Below are positions 1 to 11,475 of a DNA stretch of 64,000 bases, piece by piece; position 1 is the stretch's first letter; each line of letters begins with the position of its first letter. Made by a program: the position numbers and the translations under genes. The notes under the pieces were generated by a model. It saw only the letters and a program-made list of their open reading frames with translations. It was not told the DNA's origin and did no database searches. Source of the stretch: Luzula sylvatica (taxonomy: Eukaryota > Streptophyta > Magnoliopsida > Poales > Juncaceae); the NCBI GenBank assembly GCA_946800325.1, contig OX326960.1, positions 31,773,629 to 31,837,628 of the forward strand. The letters run 5' to 3'.

Positions 1-1690
1 ATTTTGATTTGAAAGGATGTTTTTAGCGAGGGATTGCGGGAGCTTCTGATTGGCCGTCCATGCCGCGTGGCGAGACAGGAGAGCCTCTACGGTTCTACCC
101 CAATTCCTGTTCAGCTTTTCCCACTTTACCATTTAATCAATAGGCATAATTGAGCCTTAGTTTCATTGATATATATTTACTCAAATTTTTGAAATCATTT
201 TACCTCGAGATTTATACTTTCCAGATTTCGCATATTCTGAACAGCGCGAGAGGATAATTTACCCAAACTCTTATTTTGGACCAAATTTTATGCAATTTCC
301 TTGTGCCACGTCACCACTTTTTTTTTAACCATGATATTATGATATGTGGCAAAATTTAGTCCATTGATCAATCATTGATTTTTTATAAACATTTTTTATT
401 TGTAGCCATTTGAGTGTCCCTTATTTTGCACTATGTTTTAAGGATTTTTAGAAAGACACGTCTTCATATATTAATGATGTGGATTATTATTATTGGTTAG
501 TTTCATGTTATAATAAGTTTATTTAATTATTTATCTTTTCACATAAAATTACATGATCAAATGTGAATCCAATGGAAGATGAAAATATTATATATGAAAT
601 ATTAATATCTTATTATGTAATATTATAAATATACAACATATAGTAGTAGTATTTTCAGAATTTTAATTTTAGAAATTCATCAAATATATCCGTTTTATTT
701 TTTTCTTTATTTTGACATCCATATTAGTATAGTTCATACATACTGTTTTCCATAATTTGAATTTGTAAAATATTATGTAAGAAATACAATGCAAAAAGTG
801 TATTTTAAAAAATTAAATTTTAATTATTTTATTAACATAATAGAATTTTTAATATTAATATTTATTATTAAAAATTCATAACTATACTAATACCATATAA
901 TACTAAGTTTATTATATTTGTGTTTCTAATAAAAGAAAACCATATTTTTGCTTTGTTTAAAAAATGATAGAAATAAAAAAAAAAAGTTTACCCGTCGAAA
1001 TAATTTCTTAAATTTATAAACACTTATCAAATAGTAATGTTATTTTTAAAAATATAAAACTAAAAATATTATATGATATAAAATAATTTAGATTTATGTT
1101 TATGCTAAATTAATTTTTATTTTATTTATTAAATTATTTTCACTATTAAGTGTGATATTATTCATAATTTTCATTGCATTATGTAATTAATGATATGTTA
1201 CTATACATGTTGTATGATTCGTTTTTTTATATTTGATATTGTATGAAATATTGTGAATAACAATGATATAATATTTGTTGCTATGTTTTTTTGTAAAATC
1301 ATGTTATACCTCTTATATTATTATTATACAATGTCATTAGAATAAATGTTATTATTTAATTAAGAAAATAAAATTTATTGTCATCATAATGTAAAATAAT
1401 TGTAAAGCATATATATAATCATAGACATATTAGTTCAAATAATTATCTTATGAAATGAAATTATCAATATTATCATATTTATATGTACTTTGTATTACAA
1501 TAAAAATCATAATTAATAGTCTCGCCGCGTAGCGCGAGTATTCTCCTAGTTGAACTTGGAAAATCAAGACTCCAGATGATATTTTCCGTGACTGTTTTTT
1601 AGGTTGCCATTTGAGATTAACATTTTCTAATTTGTGAAAATTTTCATATATACCTATGTAAAATTTGAAATTTTCATGTGTGATGACAAA
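1..1690 (+). pseudogene. Prolyl 4-hydroxylase pseudogene fragment, split by a Helitron
   Basis: Bases 1-258 and 1550 to about 1690 align with the intact P4H gene at 11476-13066. Bases 15-110 match its exon 2 (shared stretches gcttctgattggccgtccat and caggagagcctc), 200-258 match its exon 3 (cgagnttatactttcc, atttcgca, ttctgaaca), and 1552-1578 continue exon 3 (aaaatcaagactc). The exon 2 copy lacks about 22 bp between two GG dinucleotides, which breaks the frame. After exon 3 the sequence jumps to the equivalent of the end of exon 6 and its intron (about 1605-1690), so exons 4-5 are deleted. The Helitron at about 259-1549 sits inside the exon 3 copy. The window begins inside this relic, so a first exon may lie further left. 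Not translatable. Confidence 0.8.
259..1549 (+). mobile_element. Non-autonomous Helitron, copy A
   Basis: The 3' end shows a GC-rich hairpin (CTCGC ... GCGAG, 1521-1538), then a short AT-rich spacer and terminal CTAG at 1546-1549, followed by T. That is the usual Helitron ending (hairpin, then CTRR, insertion before T). The body (about 420-1540) aligns along its length with the second copy at 9880-11336. Compared with that copy the 5' terminal ~50 bp are missing or changed, so the left boundary is inferred from where the P4H homology stops. No Rep/helicase coding is present, so it depends on an autonomous partner. Confidence 0.75.
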
Positions 1691-2011
1691 TTCAGCCGTG
1701 TCACGTCCTTTCCTTCAAATTATCCCCGATTATATTTAGAAGATAATCATATAATAATTATGTAATTATTTGCACTAAATGAACAATTCATAGAATGCTT
1801 ATCTGTTTATATCTATCTCCTGATGAATGTTTTCATTTCTCTGCTCTTAGATTGTAAGAAAATATTTTTTCGAGCTCATATTGGTTGTTTTGACACAAAA
1901 AAAACATACATTGCAAGCGATTGATGATTCAAGTTTTAATAACATCAATTGATACTATGAATAAATTGAATAAATAAATAAATCACTCTATTTAAGCGGT
2001 CTTCATTTTAA

Positions 2012-2237
2012 GGGGGCTTCTATCATACACCATTTTTCTTATGATACACCCATTTTCAAGGGTATTTTGAGTAATTATTCATTAATGAGTATTTAATCTA
2101 AATTTTCAAGTGTATTTATCAACTAAATGTTTGGCTAAATAGGAATTATTTATTGTTCATTTAAAATATAAATTTTATGATATATCTTTTTAAATACCCA
2201 AAATACCCTTTTAAAATGGTGTATAATAGAATTCTCC
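2012..2237. mobile_element. Mutator-like MITE, family 1 (226 bp)
   Basis: Terminal inverted repeats GGGGGCTTCTATCATACAC and the reverse complement of GGTGTATAATAGAATTCTCC. It is flanked by a perfect 9-bp duplication TCATTTTAA (2003-2011 and 2238-2246), the Mutator superfamily size. A second copy lies in intron 1 of the peroxidase gene at 43892. No coding capacity. Confidence 0.85.
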
Positions 2238-2246
2238 TCATTTTAA

Positions 2247-2666
2247 ATATGAATAAATAATTTTTTTTCCAAAAATACTATGCACTCCGCATTATTTATC
2301 CCGAACAAATCGTCCAGTATTATAAATATCACATATATTTATCCTCTAATGATTATTTTATTCAAATGTGGAAATTAAAAGAAAATACGGGATGTTTGGG
2401 TGTTATTTGGTGCGGTTATATATCACCACCGTTCTTTTTCCGTGACTTTAAAGCACATGCATTTATTTTCTTTTGTAATTCATTTTCCTCATTTACGGAC
2501 TTCCTTTGTTCTGATTATTATGAAATTATACACTTTGCAAGAACAAAAAAACATCACGAAAATATCTTTTGTTCGATTCGGTTAAAAATGAATAATTCTG
2601 GGTACATTTATTTTTTTTAATGCCTTGAATTTAGAAAGTGAGCCATATATTACAATAAGTAAGTAA

Positions 2667-2670
<4 letters not shown>
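2247..2670. other. AT-rich intergenic stretch
   Basis: No gene-like open frame with family resemblance, no terminal repeats and no RNA gene were recognised between the MITE and the LINE tail. The same holds for 1691-2002. Confidence 0.5.
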
Positions 2671-2702
<32 letters not shown>

Positions 2703-2802
2703 AAGGAAAGGCAAGCGCGATACGCGCTCGATCCAATCATTTTCATTCAACCATAAAATAAGAGTTTTACAATACACCAAATTTACAATGTGTTATGAGG
2801 AA

Positions 2803-5800
2803 TCATATGAACCTCCATATGTGAGTAAGATCATTTATGCTATTAAGAACTAGTGCATGCATTCGACCTTTTCTTTGAAAGATGCGATTGTTACGCTCGA
2901 GCCAAAGAGTCCACACCGTTGCCAACCATGTGATGTCCCATGTTTTTTTTCCCATCTTGATTGGTCTTGGATCGTCGTGTTGTCCACCATAATTCCCGTA
3001 ATTGACCCGGTAAAGGAAGGAGGTTTGGGTCTATGGCCCCCCATACTTCGGACGTGAAGGGACAAGAGAGGAAGAGGTGATCCATCGATTCGAATGATGA
3101 GCCGCAAAGAGCACAAGTGGCGTTATGAGGCCATCCTCTCTTTGAAAGGTTATCCGCCGTTAGGATTCGGTTGTTTAACGCAAGCCATGCGAACACCTTG
3201 ACTTTTAGTGGGGCTCGTATTTTGAAAAGGGTGCTCGTCCAAAAACAATCAACCCCCGGGTTTGATAAATGTGCGTACATTTTTGCGGCTAAAAATTTAT
3301 TCCCTAGTCCGACTTCGTTAGGCACGGCAACATAATTCGCTTTGAACGATTCGTAAATTGGGATTAATTTTTGTAAGTCCCTAATGTAATAGGAAGCGAG
3401 GCTATTAGCTATAATGGCTACGTCTTGCACACTATTTATGTTATAGAGCGTACGTAAAGTTGAGGCCCAAAACGATTCCTTGTCAAAATCAATCTTGAAC
3501 AACCATTTGATGTTTAGAGCTTGATTTTGGTTACCGAGATCTAGTAATCCTAAGCCGCCGTGTTTTTGAGGCAAAGTACATTTTTTCCAATTCATGAGGC
3601 AATTGCCTCCTACTATGGTGTCGCCACCCTTCCAAAAAAATGCTCGCATCAATTTGTTAATCTCGTTTACAATCCCTTTTGGTAATATGAAAGTTTGCAT
3701 AATGAAGTTAGGTAGCGTGGTAAGCACGGACTTGACAAGGGTGGTTCTTCCTCCTAAAGTTAAAAATCTATTTCTCCAATTGTTAATCTTGCCCCTTATT
3801 TTTTCAAGTAGTGGGCGGTACGTAAATTTGGTGGGCTTTTTGTACGATAACGGGAGTCCTAAATACTTCATTGGTAGGGGCTTTTTTTGGCACTTCAATA
3901 GTGAATTTAGGTGCTCGTGAAATTCTTCGGGAATCGCTATTGGGACAAAGCCGCTTTTATCCCAATTAATCTCTAAACCCGAGGCTTTGGAGAAGAGAGA
4001 AATGGTGTACATGATAATTTTTATGTTAGTCGGGTGTGCTTCGATGAAAAGTAATGTGTCATCGGCGTATTGTAATGTCGTAGGGGCAAATATGATTGGG
4101 CTAGTAAGGAGAGGATTAACCTTCGATATCATGACTTGAAGTGCGTCCACTACTAGCGTAAATAATAACGGTGAGAGGGGGTCACCTTGACGTAGTCCCC
4201 TTTTGTGTGTAAAGTGGGGTCCTCTTTTACCATTCGTTTGAATTGAGGATGACGATGTAGTTAGAATCTTGTTAACCCAATTAATCCATCTTGATGGAAA
4301 TTTCCTAGCACTCATAATTTGTTCTAGAAAGGACCATGACACATTGTCGAATGCCTTCGTAAAATCTAGTTTTAACATTACCGTGGGCACCTTGGCCTTG
4401 TGGTAGATATTAAGTATTTCTCTCGAGACTAGAAAGAGTTCGTTAATTGTTCTTCCTTTTATAAAAGCGGCTTGACAACGATGGATGATGAGTGGCATGT
4501 AAGGTTGTAAACGCATGGCGAGAATTTTTGTAATTAGTTTGATCGGGGTGGAGATGATACTAATCGGTCTAAATTCCGATAAGCTTACCGCATCTTCCTT
4601 CTTTGGTATAAGTTGAATTACCGCTTTATTTAACTTCTCTAGTTGTAAGGAGTTATGATATAAATGATTTATCAGTTGTAAGACATCATCTTTAAGGACC
4701 GGCCAAAAAGTTTGAAAGAATTCGCTCGGAAAACCCTCGGGGCCGCAACTCTTTCCTTTTTTTAAAGCATCTAGTGAGGCCTTGACTTCCGCTTCAAGGA
4801 AGGGCGCCCCTAGGACGTGAAGGGTAATGTTAGGTGTTTCATCATTTGTAGCATATAACTCGTTGGCATTGACCGCAAGGCATGGTGCGGATGCAGAGCC
4901 GAACGATTGTATAAAGTAATTGGTAAAAGCGTGGTTTATGGCCTCCTCGTTAACGATATCCCGGTTATTGTGATGCACCTTAGAGATGATGTTTTGATGT
5001 CTTCTATTAGAAGCGTAAGCATGGAAGTACGCGGTGTTATTATCTCCCAATTTTAGCCAATTAACAGAGGAGCGTTGTTGCCACTTAAGTTCTCTTATTG
5101 TAATTAGCTCGTGTAATTTTTCTCTAATCTTTATTCTTAAAAGGAACTCCATATTGTTAAGTAGCCGTGATTCCTCTTTGTTATCGAGTGATTTAATAAC
5201 CGTTTTGCAAGCTTCCATGACATAATTCGGAACATTGAAAGTTTTGTTAGACCACGTTATTAATGCCTTCTTGGTGTTGTGGAGCTTGGTTAAAAAATTA
5301 CTCGCACAATCATCATTTGGACGGTTTGGTTGGCTCCAAGCCGTGAGTACCACGGGTGAGATCTCCTCATGCTTGAGCCAAAAACGCTCGAAATGGAAGA
5401 GTCGCGTTGACCTCATTTGAGGCTTGATTGTGAGTAATAGAGGTACATGGTCGGATGTGGTGCTAGGTAAATCATCCATCGTTAAGAGACATTGTTGTGT
5501 TATAAACCAAGGGGAGACTAATACCCTATCGAGCTTGGATAAAGTAGGGTTTTGTCGTTTATTGGACCATGTAAACTTTCGGTTTGGTAAAGAAATTTCG
5601 ATGAAAGAGTTGTCCTCGATAAAGTTATTGAAAGCTACTATTGAACTAGCCGAGTGGCTATTTCCAGTGGATTCCATCGTGTTTCTTATTAGATTAAAAT
5701 CTCCTAGAATTATAGTAGGTAATGAGGATTGCGAAACTGCGGTTAACTCATGAAGGAAAAGGATTTTTTTGTCATCATCGTCGACCGGGCCGTAAACATT

Positions 5801-6130
5801 GCAAACTCGGAATTTTTGTTCATTTCCTCTTAGAAAAGTACATGTAAGCGTAAAAGTCGCTTCGATACAATCCACTAATGTGAGCTTATCGGACCAAGCG
5901 GTCATTATTCCCCCTTTTGAGCCTAGTGCTTTTATGAATCTTGCATTTCTAAATTTTGCCGAACAAACTAGACGGATATTAAAATGAGTTGGACTACTCC
6001 ATTTCGTTTCTTGTAAGCAAATCAAATCACAACATGAGTCTCTAACTTGATTCTTAATAAGATTACATTTATCCTTTGACCCAAGTCCCCTCACATTCCA
6101 ACATAAAATAGATAAATTCTTAAACGACAT
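2803..6130 (-). pseudogene. LINE ORF2: endonuclease / reverse transcriptase, one C-terminal frameshift
   Basis: The frame opens at ATG 6130 and stays open for 1079 codons to 2891. Residues 1-230 are an APE-type endonuclease: LCWNVRGLGS, LQETKW, GDFN and SDH are present, so the catalytic set is intact. About 480-760 is reverse transcriptase, with KLDFTKAFDNVSW, RGLRQGDPLSPLLF and the active-site YADD. About 960-1045 is the zinc-binding zf-RVT region (CALCG ... DHLFLSCP). The in-frame end is abnormal. At the 8-base A/T run at 2943-2950 the family-type ending (TVWTLWLERNNRIF) continues in another frame to a stop at 2803. One indel in that homopolymer therefore breaks an otherwise intact protein. 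The product would nick DNA and prime reverse transcription of its own RNA. Confidence 0.9.
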
Positions 6131-6216
6131 ATTAATATCAAATACTACTACAAAATAAACTCCCTAAATTACCCAAAAAGTTGGAGTAATGCGTCATCTT
6201 GTGTCATAGAATCCGC

Positions 6217-7470
6217 TTAGTTACCCTCCTCGGCTATCCTCTTTTCGTCCTCGTTCTCATCATCATCATCTAGGTCATCAACATCATCGAAAGACCCATA
6301 TTGTGCTACGATATTAGAGGTAATAATAGAAGACGTTAGTGAATTGTTAATATGGTTAATTATGGTGTTTTTTATATTTTTCTCGCCAACATTCGGCTCA
6401 AAGAGAATTCTATGTTCGGCCTCTTCAAGGCTTGTAAAATTGGTTGACTTCTCCTTAGAAATATGACATAATTCTTCGATTCGGTTACATGTAATTTGGT
6501 CAAGTTCTTTAGAATCAAGAAGATCATTATTGAGTGCTTCTAAAATGTTAACTCGTTTTATTGATTTTTTGATCGATTTTGGTAATCCTTTACCCCGCAC
6601 TTTTTTGGTGGGTAACTTAATAGTTTCACCATCACTGCCCTTGGTTTTGATTTTTGAGCGCGTTAATGTTTTGTTAAAGATAGCGTTCTTGACACAATTT
6701 TCCCTAAGAAAGAAGGTACCTTTTGACGGTAACTTAATTTTAGAAATTTGAGATGTACCTTCGTATTCGCTGAGCAGAACGTCTACGCTTTTGTCCTTGA
6801 ACTCGTCTTCGTCCATCGGATCGAACGCGTCATCAACCACCGCAAAATTCGGTTGTGCTATCGTTCCCTGTCCAGCACCGACTCCCTGTCCAACACCGTC
6901 TCGCTTCTCCATCCGATCGATGAATCCATGTCCAGCACCGATCGAGCCTCCAGATTCCTCCTGCTGCTTGGTATCGACCTTCGACGAAAGCGGCACCGGA
7001 TTGTGCGTCGTCGTCACAGTCAGCGGGTTGTGTGTCTTCGTGACAGTCACAGTCAGAGGAATAATCGTCATCGCCGTCATCTGACCCGCCTTCTCTGTTG
7101 CTACTCCCGTATTCGCCATTTCGGGTTGAGCGACACTCTTTGCATTCGGCTGCAGTGTCAGAGGAGTTGGTGCATCAGATTTCTTTGCCGAGACAAGCAA
7201 TTTTGAGTGCTTCTTTGTTACAGGGAGGGGATTGGGAGTGGGCTCCATAGGAATTTCGGGATGGGCTTGAGAAATGGTGTGTGTGGTGATTGCAGGGCCC
7301 AAAGAAGGCCCAACCGAACCCAACTCCTCTTTTCCAAAATTATTGGCAAGGGTTTGATTTTTTTCTTTGAGATGGGCCTGAGGAATTTCGGGATGGGCCT
7401 TATTAAAAGTGGAAAGGGCTTTACTCTTTTTGAATTTGTTTTGAGAGGATGGAATTTTCGGTTGGGTCAA
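6217..7470 (-). pseudogene. LINE ORF1, C-terminal part
   Basis: A 417-codon open frame lies directly upstream of ORF2 with an 86-bp gap. It is low-complexity: rich in Pro, Thr and Lys at the start, a basic patch in the middle (KTKGSDGE, KKVRGKGLPKSIKKSIKR) and an acidic tail (DDVDDLDDDDENEDE). It begins with TTG rather than ATG, and a stop lies four to five codons upstream. I do not see the RNA-binding or CCHC zinc-knuckle part usual for plant L1 ORF1, so this is probably the linker and C-terminal part of a 5'-truncated ORF1. Position and strand support ORF1; the sequence alone is not diagnostic. Confidence 0.6.
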
Positions 7471-7495
7471 TGACCCCTTTTCTCAAAAAGATTTT

Positions 7496-7872
7496 ATTTA
7501 TATAAAATTTTACCGAATACAAATAACTTTATTTCATCATTAATTTCAAGCATACTAAGTAATTTTATATGCGGTACAATTTACGAAAAAAGTACGACTT
7601 TCATTATTAATGAGTTGTAGGCGAAATTATATGCCAAGTTGTACGATATTATGAAAGGGTGATTCTATGATAGAATTTTTTTTTTAATTCTTATACAAAT
7701 TAACAAAATATTTTGGATATTTTTCAATCATCTAATTTAAATAATAATTAATGTAATAATCAGGAAACTAATTTGATTGAGAACATCTAATTAATTATAA
7801 CTTTTCAAAATATCTTTTTCAAAAGATTCTACCACAAAATAGCCATTAAATAATTCAGAAATCACATCATGG
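7496..7872. other. AT-rich intergenic stretch
   Basis: No gene or terminal-repeat structure recognised. About 45 bp (7672-7716, aattcttatacaaattaac) recur near 36125-36165, so a worn repeat is present. Confidence 0.4.
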
Positions 7873-7880
7873 CTCACAAG

Positions 7881-8512
7881 TAGGGATGTCAATGGTGTGG
7901 ATACTGCCCGAACCGACCCGAACCGTATCCGAAGAAATATCCGGATTCGAAAAAAATATCCGGATCCGAGTGGATCCGGATATGGATCTGGTTGTTAATT
8001 TTAGGATCCGGAACCGGATTCGATATTCGATTTTGGTGCGGGAACCGGATCCGTGTTCCGGATCCGGGTATTTTGAGGATCCGGATACTCGGAACCGGAT
8101 TCGAGTATCCGGAACCGGATCCGAATACGTATATTATATATTATTTTTATGTATTATATTTGATATTAGTTGAAAAATCAATACAAAGTAATGATTTGTG
8201 AGTGATTTAAACTCACAATCGTAAAATTACGTTTAAATATAATCAAGTTTATCGTTCATGTCACAAATTATATATATTTATAACTAACAAGTAAGTCATG
8301 TTATGATAAAATAGTATCCGTTTTAATATCCGAAAGAGAACCGTATCCGTATCCGTATCCGACAATATCCGAACCATATCCGTATCCGTTTATTATCCGA
8401 ACCGTATCCGGATCCGGGTAATTCCGTATCCGGATCCGTATCCGAAAAAAAATATGGATATGGATCTGGTATGACCACTATCCGAACCGGATCCGAACCG
8501 TTGACACCTCTA
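7881..8512. mobile_element. hAT-like non-autonomous transposon with CCGGATCCG-rich ends (632 bp)
   Basis: Ends TAGGGATGTCAATGG and CCGTTGACACCTCTA form imperfect terminal inverted repeats. They are flanked by a perfect 8-bp duplication CTCACAAG (7873-7880 and 8513-8520), the hAT size. Both subterminal regions are packed with degenerate repeats of GGATCCGGA, TATCCGAACC and similar, in opposite orientation; the middle is AT-rich. The open frames there are by-products of the repeats. Related copies lie at 20726-21208, about 36600-36794 and about 41945-42200. Confidence 0.9.
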
Positions 8513-8520
8513 CTCACAAG

Positions 8521-9879
8521 TATCAACATGATGTTATCCTTATGTATATATAAAAAACTAATGAGGATCGAACTATAAGATTGGTTTTAATTGAGTGCAC
8601 TGAGATTTATTTTTTTAGGTTACCGGTACAAGAGATTTGTTCAATTTGGATAAAGAAGTTGATTTCAATGAATATTTGATTTAAAATTGATCAAAGAAAA
8701 GCATATTCGAGTTAGTTAATACATTCTAATATGCATTTTCGTATGCGTTAAACATACAAAAGGAAAAAGGAAAAAGGAAAAAGGAAAAATCCAAAATACA
8801 TGGACTTTTGTAAGAAGGGAAGAAAAGAAAAATAAATATTGATTTTTTTCTAATTACGTAGTTTTGATCTTTATTATCCAGAAGAAAAATCACGTGTCGA
8901 TATTAATAAAGTATACCATCAATATTTCTAATTACGTAGTTTTGATCTTTATCTATCACTCTTGATTCTCCAACAAAATTTCAATGTTGGTAAGTAATTG
9001 ATGTATAATTTCGTAACTAATGGTTATTATCACAAAAATTGATTAAAGATAATAGTTAACAAAAATAAAAATAAAAATAAATATAGAAAGAGAATAGTTA
9101 CATTTCATATTGACAAAACTAGACCCCAAATGCATACTTACCTATTGACAAAACTCGAGTTGTTTCGAACTTTTAATGTCACTTTATTAGTAACTTAAAA
9201 GTCGAGGTTCTCCATGCGATATGTATAATTTGTTCACATTAACATCATATGATCAAATCAAATATTTACGAACTAATCGTTTCTTCTATTCTTGAGTTTA
9301 ATTAGTTTTCTACAATATCTTATTTTATTGAAACAACATAGAGCAACAAATTGATGAAAAATACATTTTCGTATTGTTCAAAATAAACGATCTTCTTGTT
9401 TATATAGACTCTAAAAATACTAAATATATGATCTTGTCATGCATTTAGCATTTTATTGTTGATAAATCATTTTATCATTCAAATGAGGACGTGTTGTGTT
9501 TTCCTTTGAATATATATGTATATTTATATTTAATTCACTATTTAGGTTCATTTATGCCCGAATAAGCCCATGAATGGATAATTTCGGTTCCAACATATCC
9601 CATTAATAAATACAAGTTAATATATAAATATATACAAATAATAAAACTAAAAAATATATTCGTTTCCTTAATATGTCCACACTAATTGATATGTCGATAA
9701 GATAATTAATGATATTTCGGGCAAATACTCATTTTCCTCCTTCCACACTCTTGATGGTTTAACATCTTAATTTATAGTTTAATTGTATTATCTTATGATT
9801 GAACATATAATTAAGATGTTAAATCATTAATTAAGATATTAAATTTGAAGGAGTGTGTGCAATATTTTTCTAATATATA
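8521..9879. other. AT-rich intergenic stretch with a short local repeat
   Basis: No gene recognised. A ~30-bp direct repeat (ctaattacgtagttttgatc) occurs at about 8848 and 8928, and a short GGAAAAA repeat at 8761-8790. Confidence 0.45.
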
Positions 9880-11336
9880 TCTACATATTAAACCGATTCA
9901 TTTACTCATTTAATAGTATATCTAACAATTAACCCACCCCCTTATTTTGCACCTATCTTTGAGTTTCCTCATGAAGCCACATCATTATTCTTATATTGAT
10001 TATTAACCATTAGATTGTGTGATGTGGTTTCATCATATGCATTAATCTAATATTTGATAATTTAAGACATGTATTTTGTATTATTATTTTTAAGTATTAA
10101 TTTGAACCATTAGATGTAGTGATGTGGTTTAATCTCAATCAATAATTTTTTGTTAGATTTTTTGAAGATCATATTTTGTGTAGTCATTTATGTGTTATTA
10201 TTTTACACCATGTTTTAAGCATTCTTAGAAAGCCACATCATCCTACATTAATGATGTGGCATATTATTATTGGTTAGAATCATATTAGACCAAGTCTAAT
10301 TAATTGTTTAACATTTCACATAAGATTATATGATCAAATGTGAATGCAATAGAATATGAAAAGTTTATATATGAAATACTAATAATTTAATATGTAATAT
10401 TATAAAAAATACAACATATATTAGTATTATTTTGGAAATTTAATTTTATAAACACATCAAATATATTCATTTTATTTTTATTTTTATTTTGACATCCATA
10501 TTAGCATATTTCATACATACCATTTTTCATAATTTCAATTTGTAAAGATATTATGTAAGAAAACACAATGCAAAAAAATACACATTTACATAATATATTT
10601 TTAAGAATTTTATTTGCATAATAATATTTTTAAGTATTATTATTTATTTTTTAAAAAATTATAACAATAAGAATCTCATATAATACTAAGTATATTATAT
10701 TTGTGTTTTTAAGCAAACAAAACTTTTTCAAAAAATAATAGAATTAAAAAAGTTTATCCATCTAAAGAACTTTTTAAACTTATATACACCTATCAAATTG
10801 TATTGTTATTTTACAAAATGTAAAACAAATAAAAATCATATGATATAAAATAATTTGTATTTATGTTTATTATAAATTATAAATTTTAATTATTTATTAA
10901 ATTACTTCCACTATTAAGTTTTATATTATTTTATATTTTTCATGGCATTTTGAGTCAATAAAAATTATTACTATATATAATTAATATGTTACTGCATATG
11001 TTGTATATTCATTATTTTAGTATTTGATATTGTATGAAATATTGTGAACTATGATATAATATTTGTTGTTACGTTTTTCGTAAAATTGTATTATATCTTA
11101 TTCTTATATATTATTATATAATAACACTAATATGGGTATTATTATTTGATTGAAAAAAAAAAAATTTGTTATCATAATATAAAATAATTGTAAAACATAT
11201 GAATAATTATAGATAAATGAATTCAAATAACTTTATTTTAAAATAATATTATTAATATTATCATATAAATATATAATTGTATTACAATGAAAAACATAAT
11301 TTACATGCTCGCCGCGTAGCGCGAGTATTCTCCTAG
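9880..11336 (+). mobile_element. Non-autonomous Helitron, copy B (complete, 1457 bp)
   Basis: The 5' end TCTACATATTAAA fits the plant Helitron start (TCTATAYTATTAAA-like). The 3' end has the hairpin CTCGC ... GCGAG at 11308-11325 and terminal CTAG at 11333-11336. The flanking bases are A (9879) and T (11337), the expected insertion between A and T without duplication. The body aligns with copy A at 259-1549. No coding. Its 3' end lies 139 bp upstream of the P4H start codon, so it forms the proximal upstream region of that gene. Confidence 0.9.
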
Positions 11337-11475
11337 TAAATAATAAAAAATCAGTTCATTGTACTCGTCGACCCAACGAGGGGATTTTGAAAGGGCTTCG
11401 TATCACCGCTCTGAAAGAACTATAAGAATCTAGAAACAAGCCATAAACATCCATCCAATTATTGTACGAAATTAG

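Larger units (their letters stand above)
2671..7485 (-). mobile_element. LINE (L1-type non-LTR retrotransposon), nearly complete
   Basis: On the minus strand the element runs from about 7485 to a poly(A) tail, seen as 31 T at 2671-2701. It holds a partial ORF1 (6217-7470) and a long ORF2 (2803-6130) with endonuclease, reverse transcriptase and zinc-binding regions. The short identity AAAAGATTTT at 2665-2674 and 7486-7495 could be the target-site duplication but overlaps the T-run, so it is weak. ORF1 has no ATG at its start and is bounded by a stop just upstream, so the copy looks truncated at the 5' end. Confidence 0.9.

Noticed and set aside
7881..8512. Open frames of 68-95 codons in the hAT element as genes
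   Set aside because: They encode Gly/Pro/Asp/Arg-rich strings made by the GGATCCGG repeats and appear on both strands.
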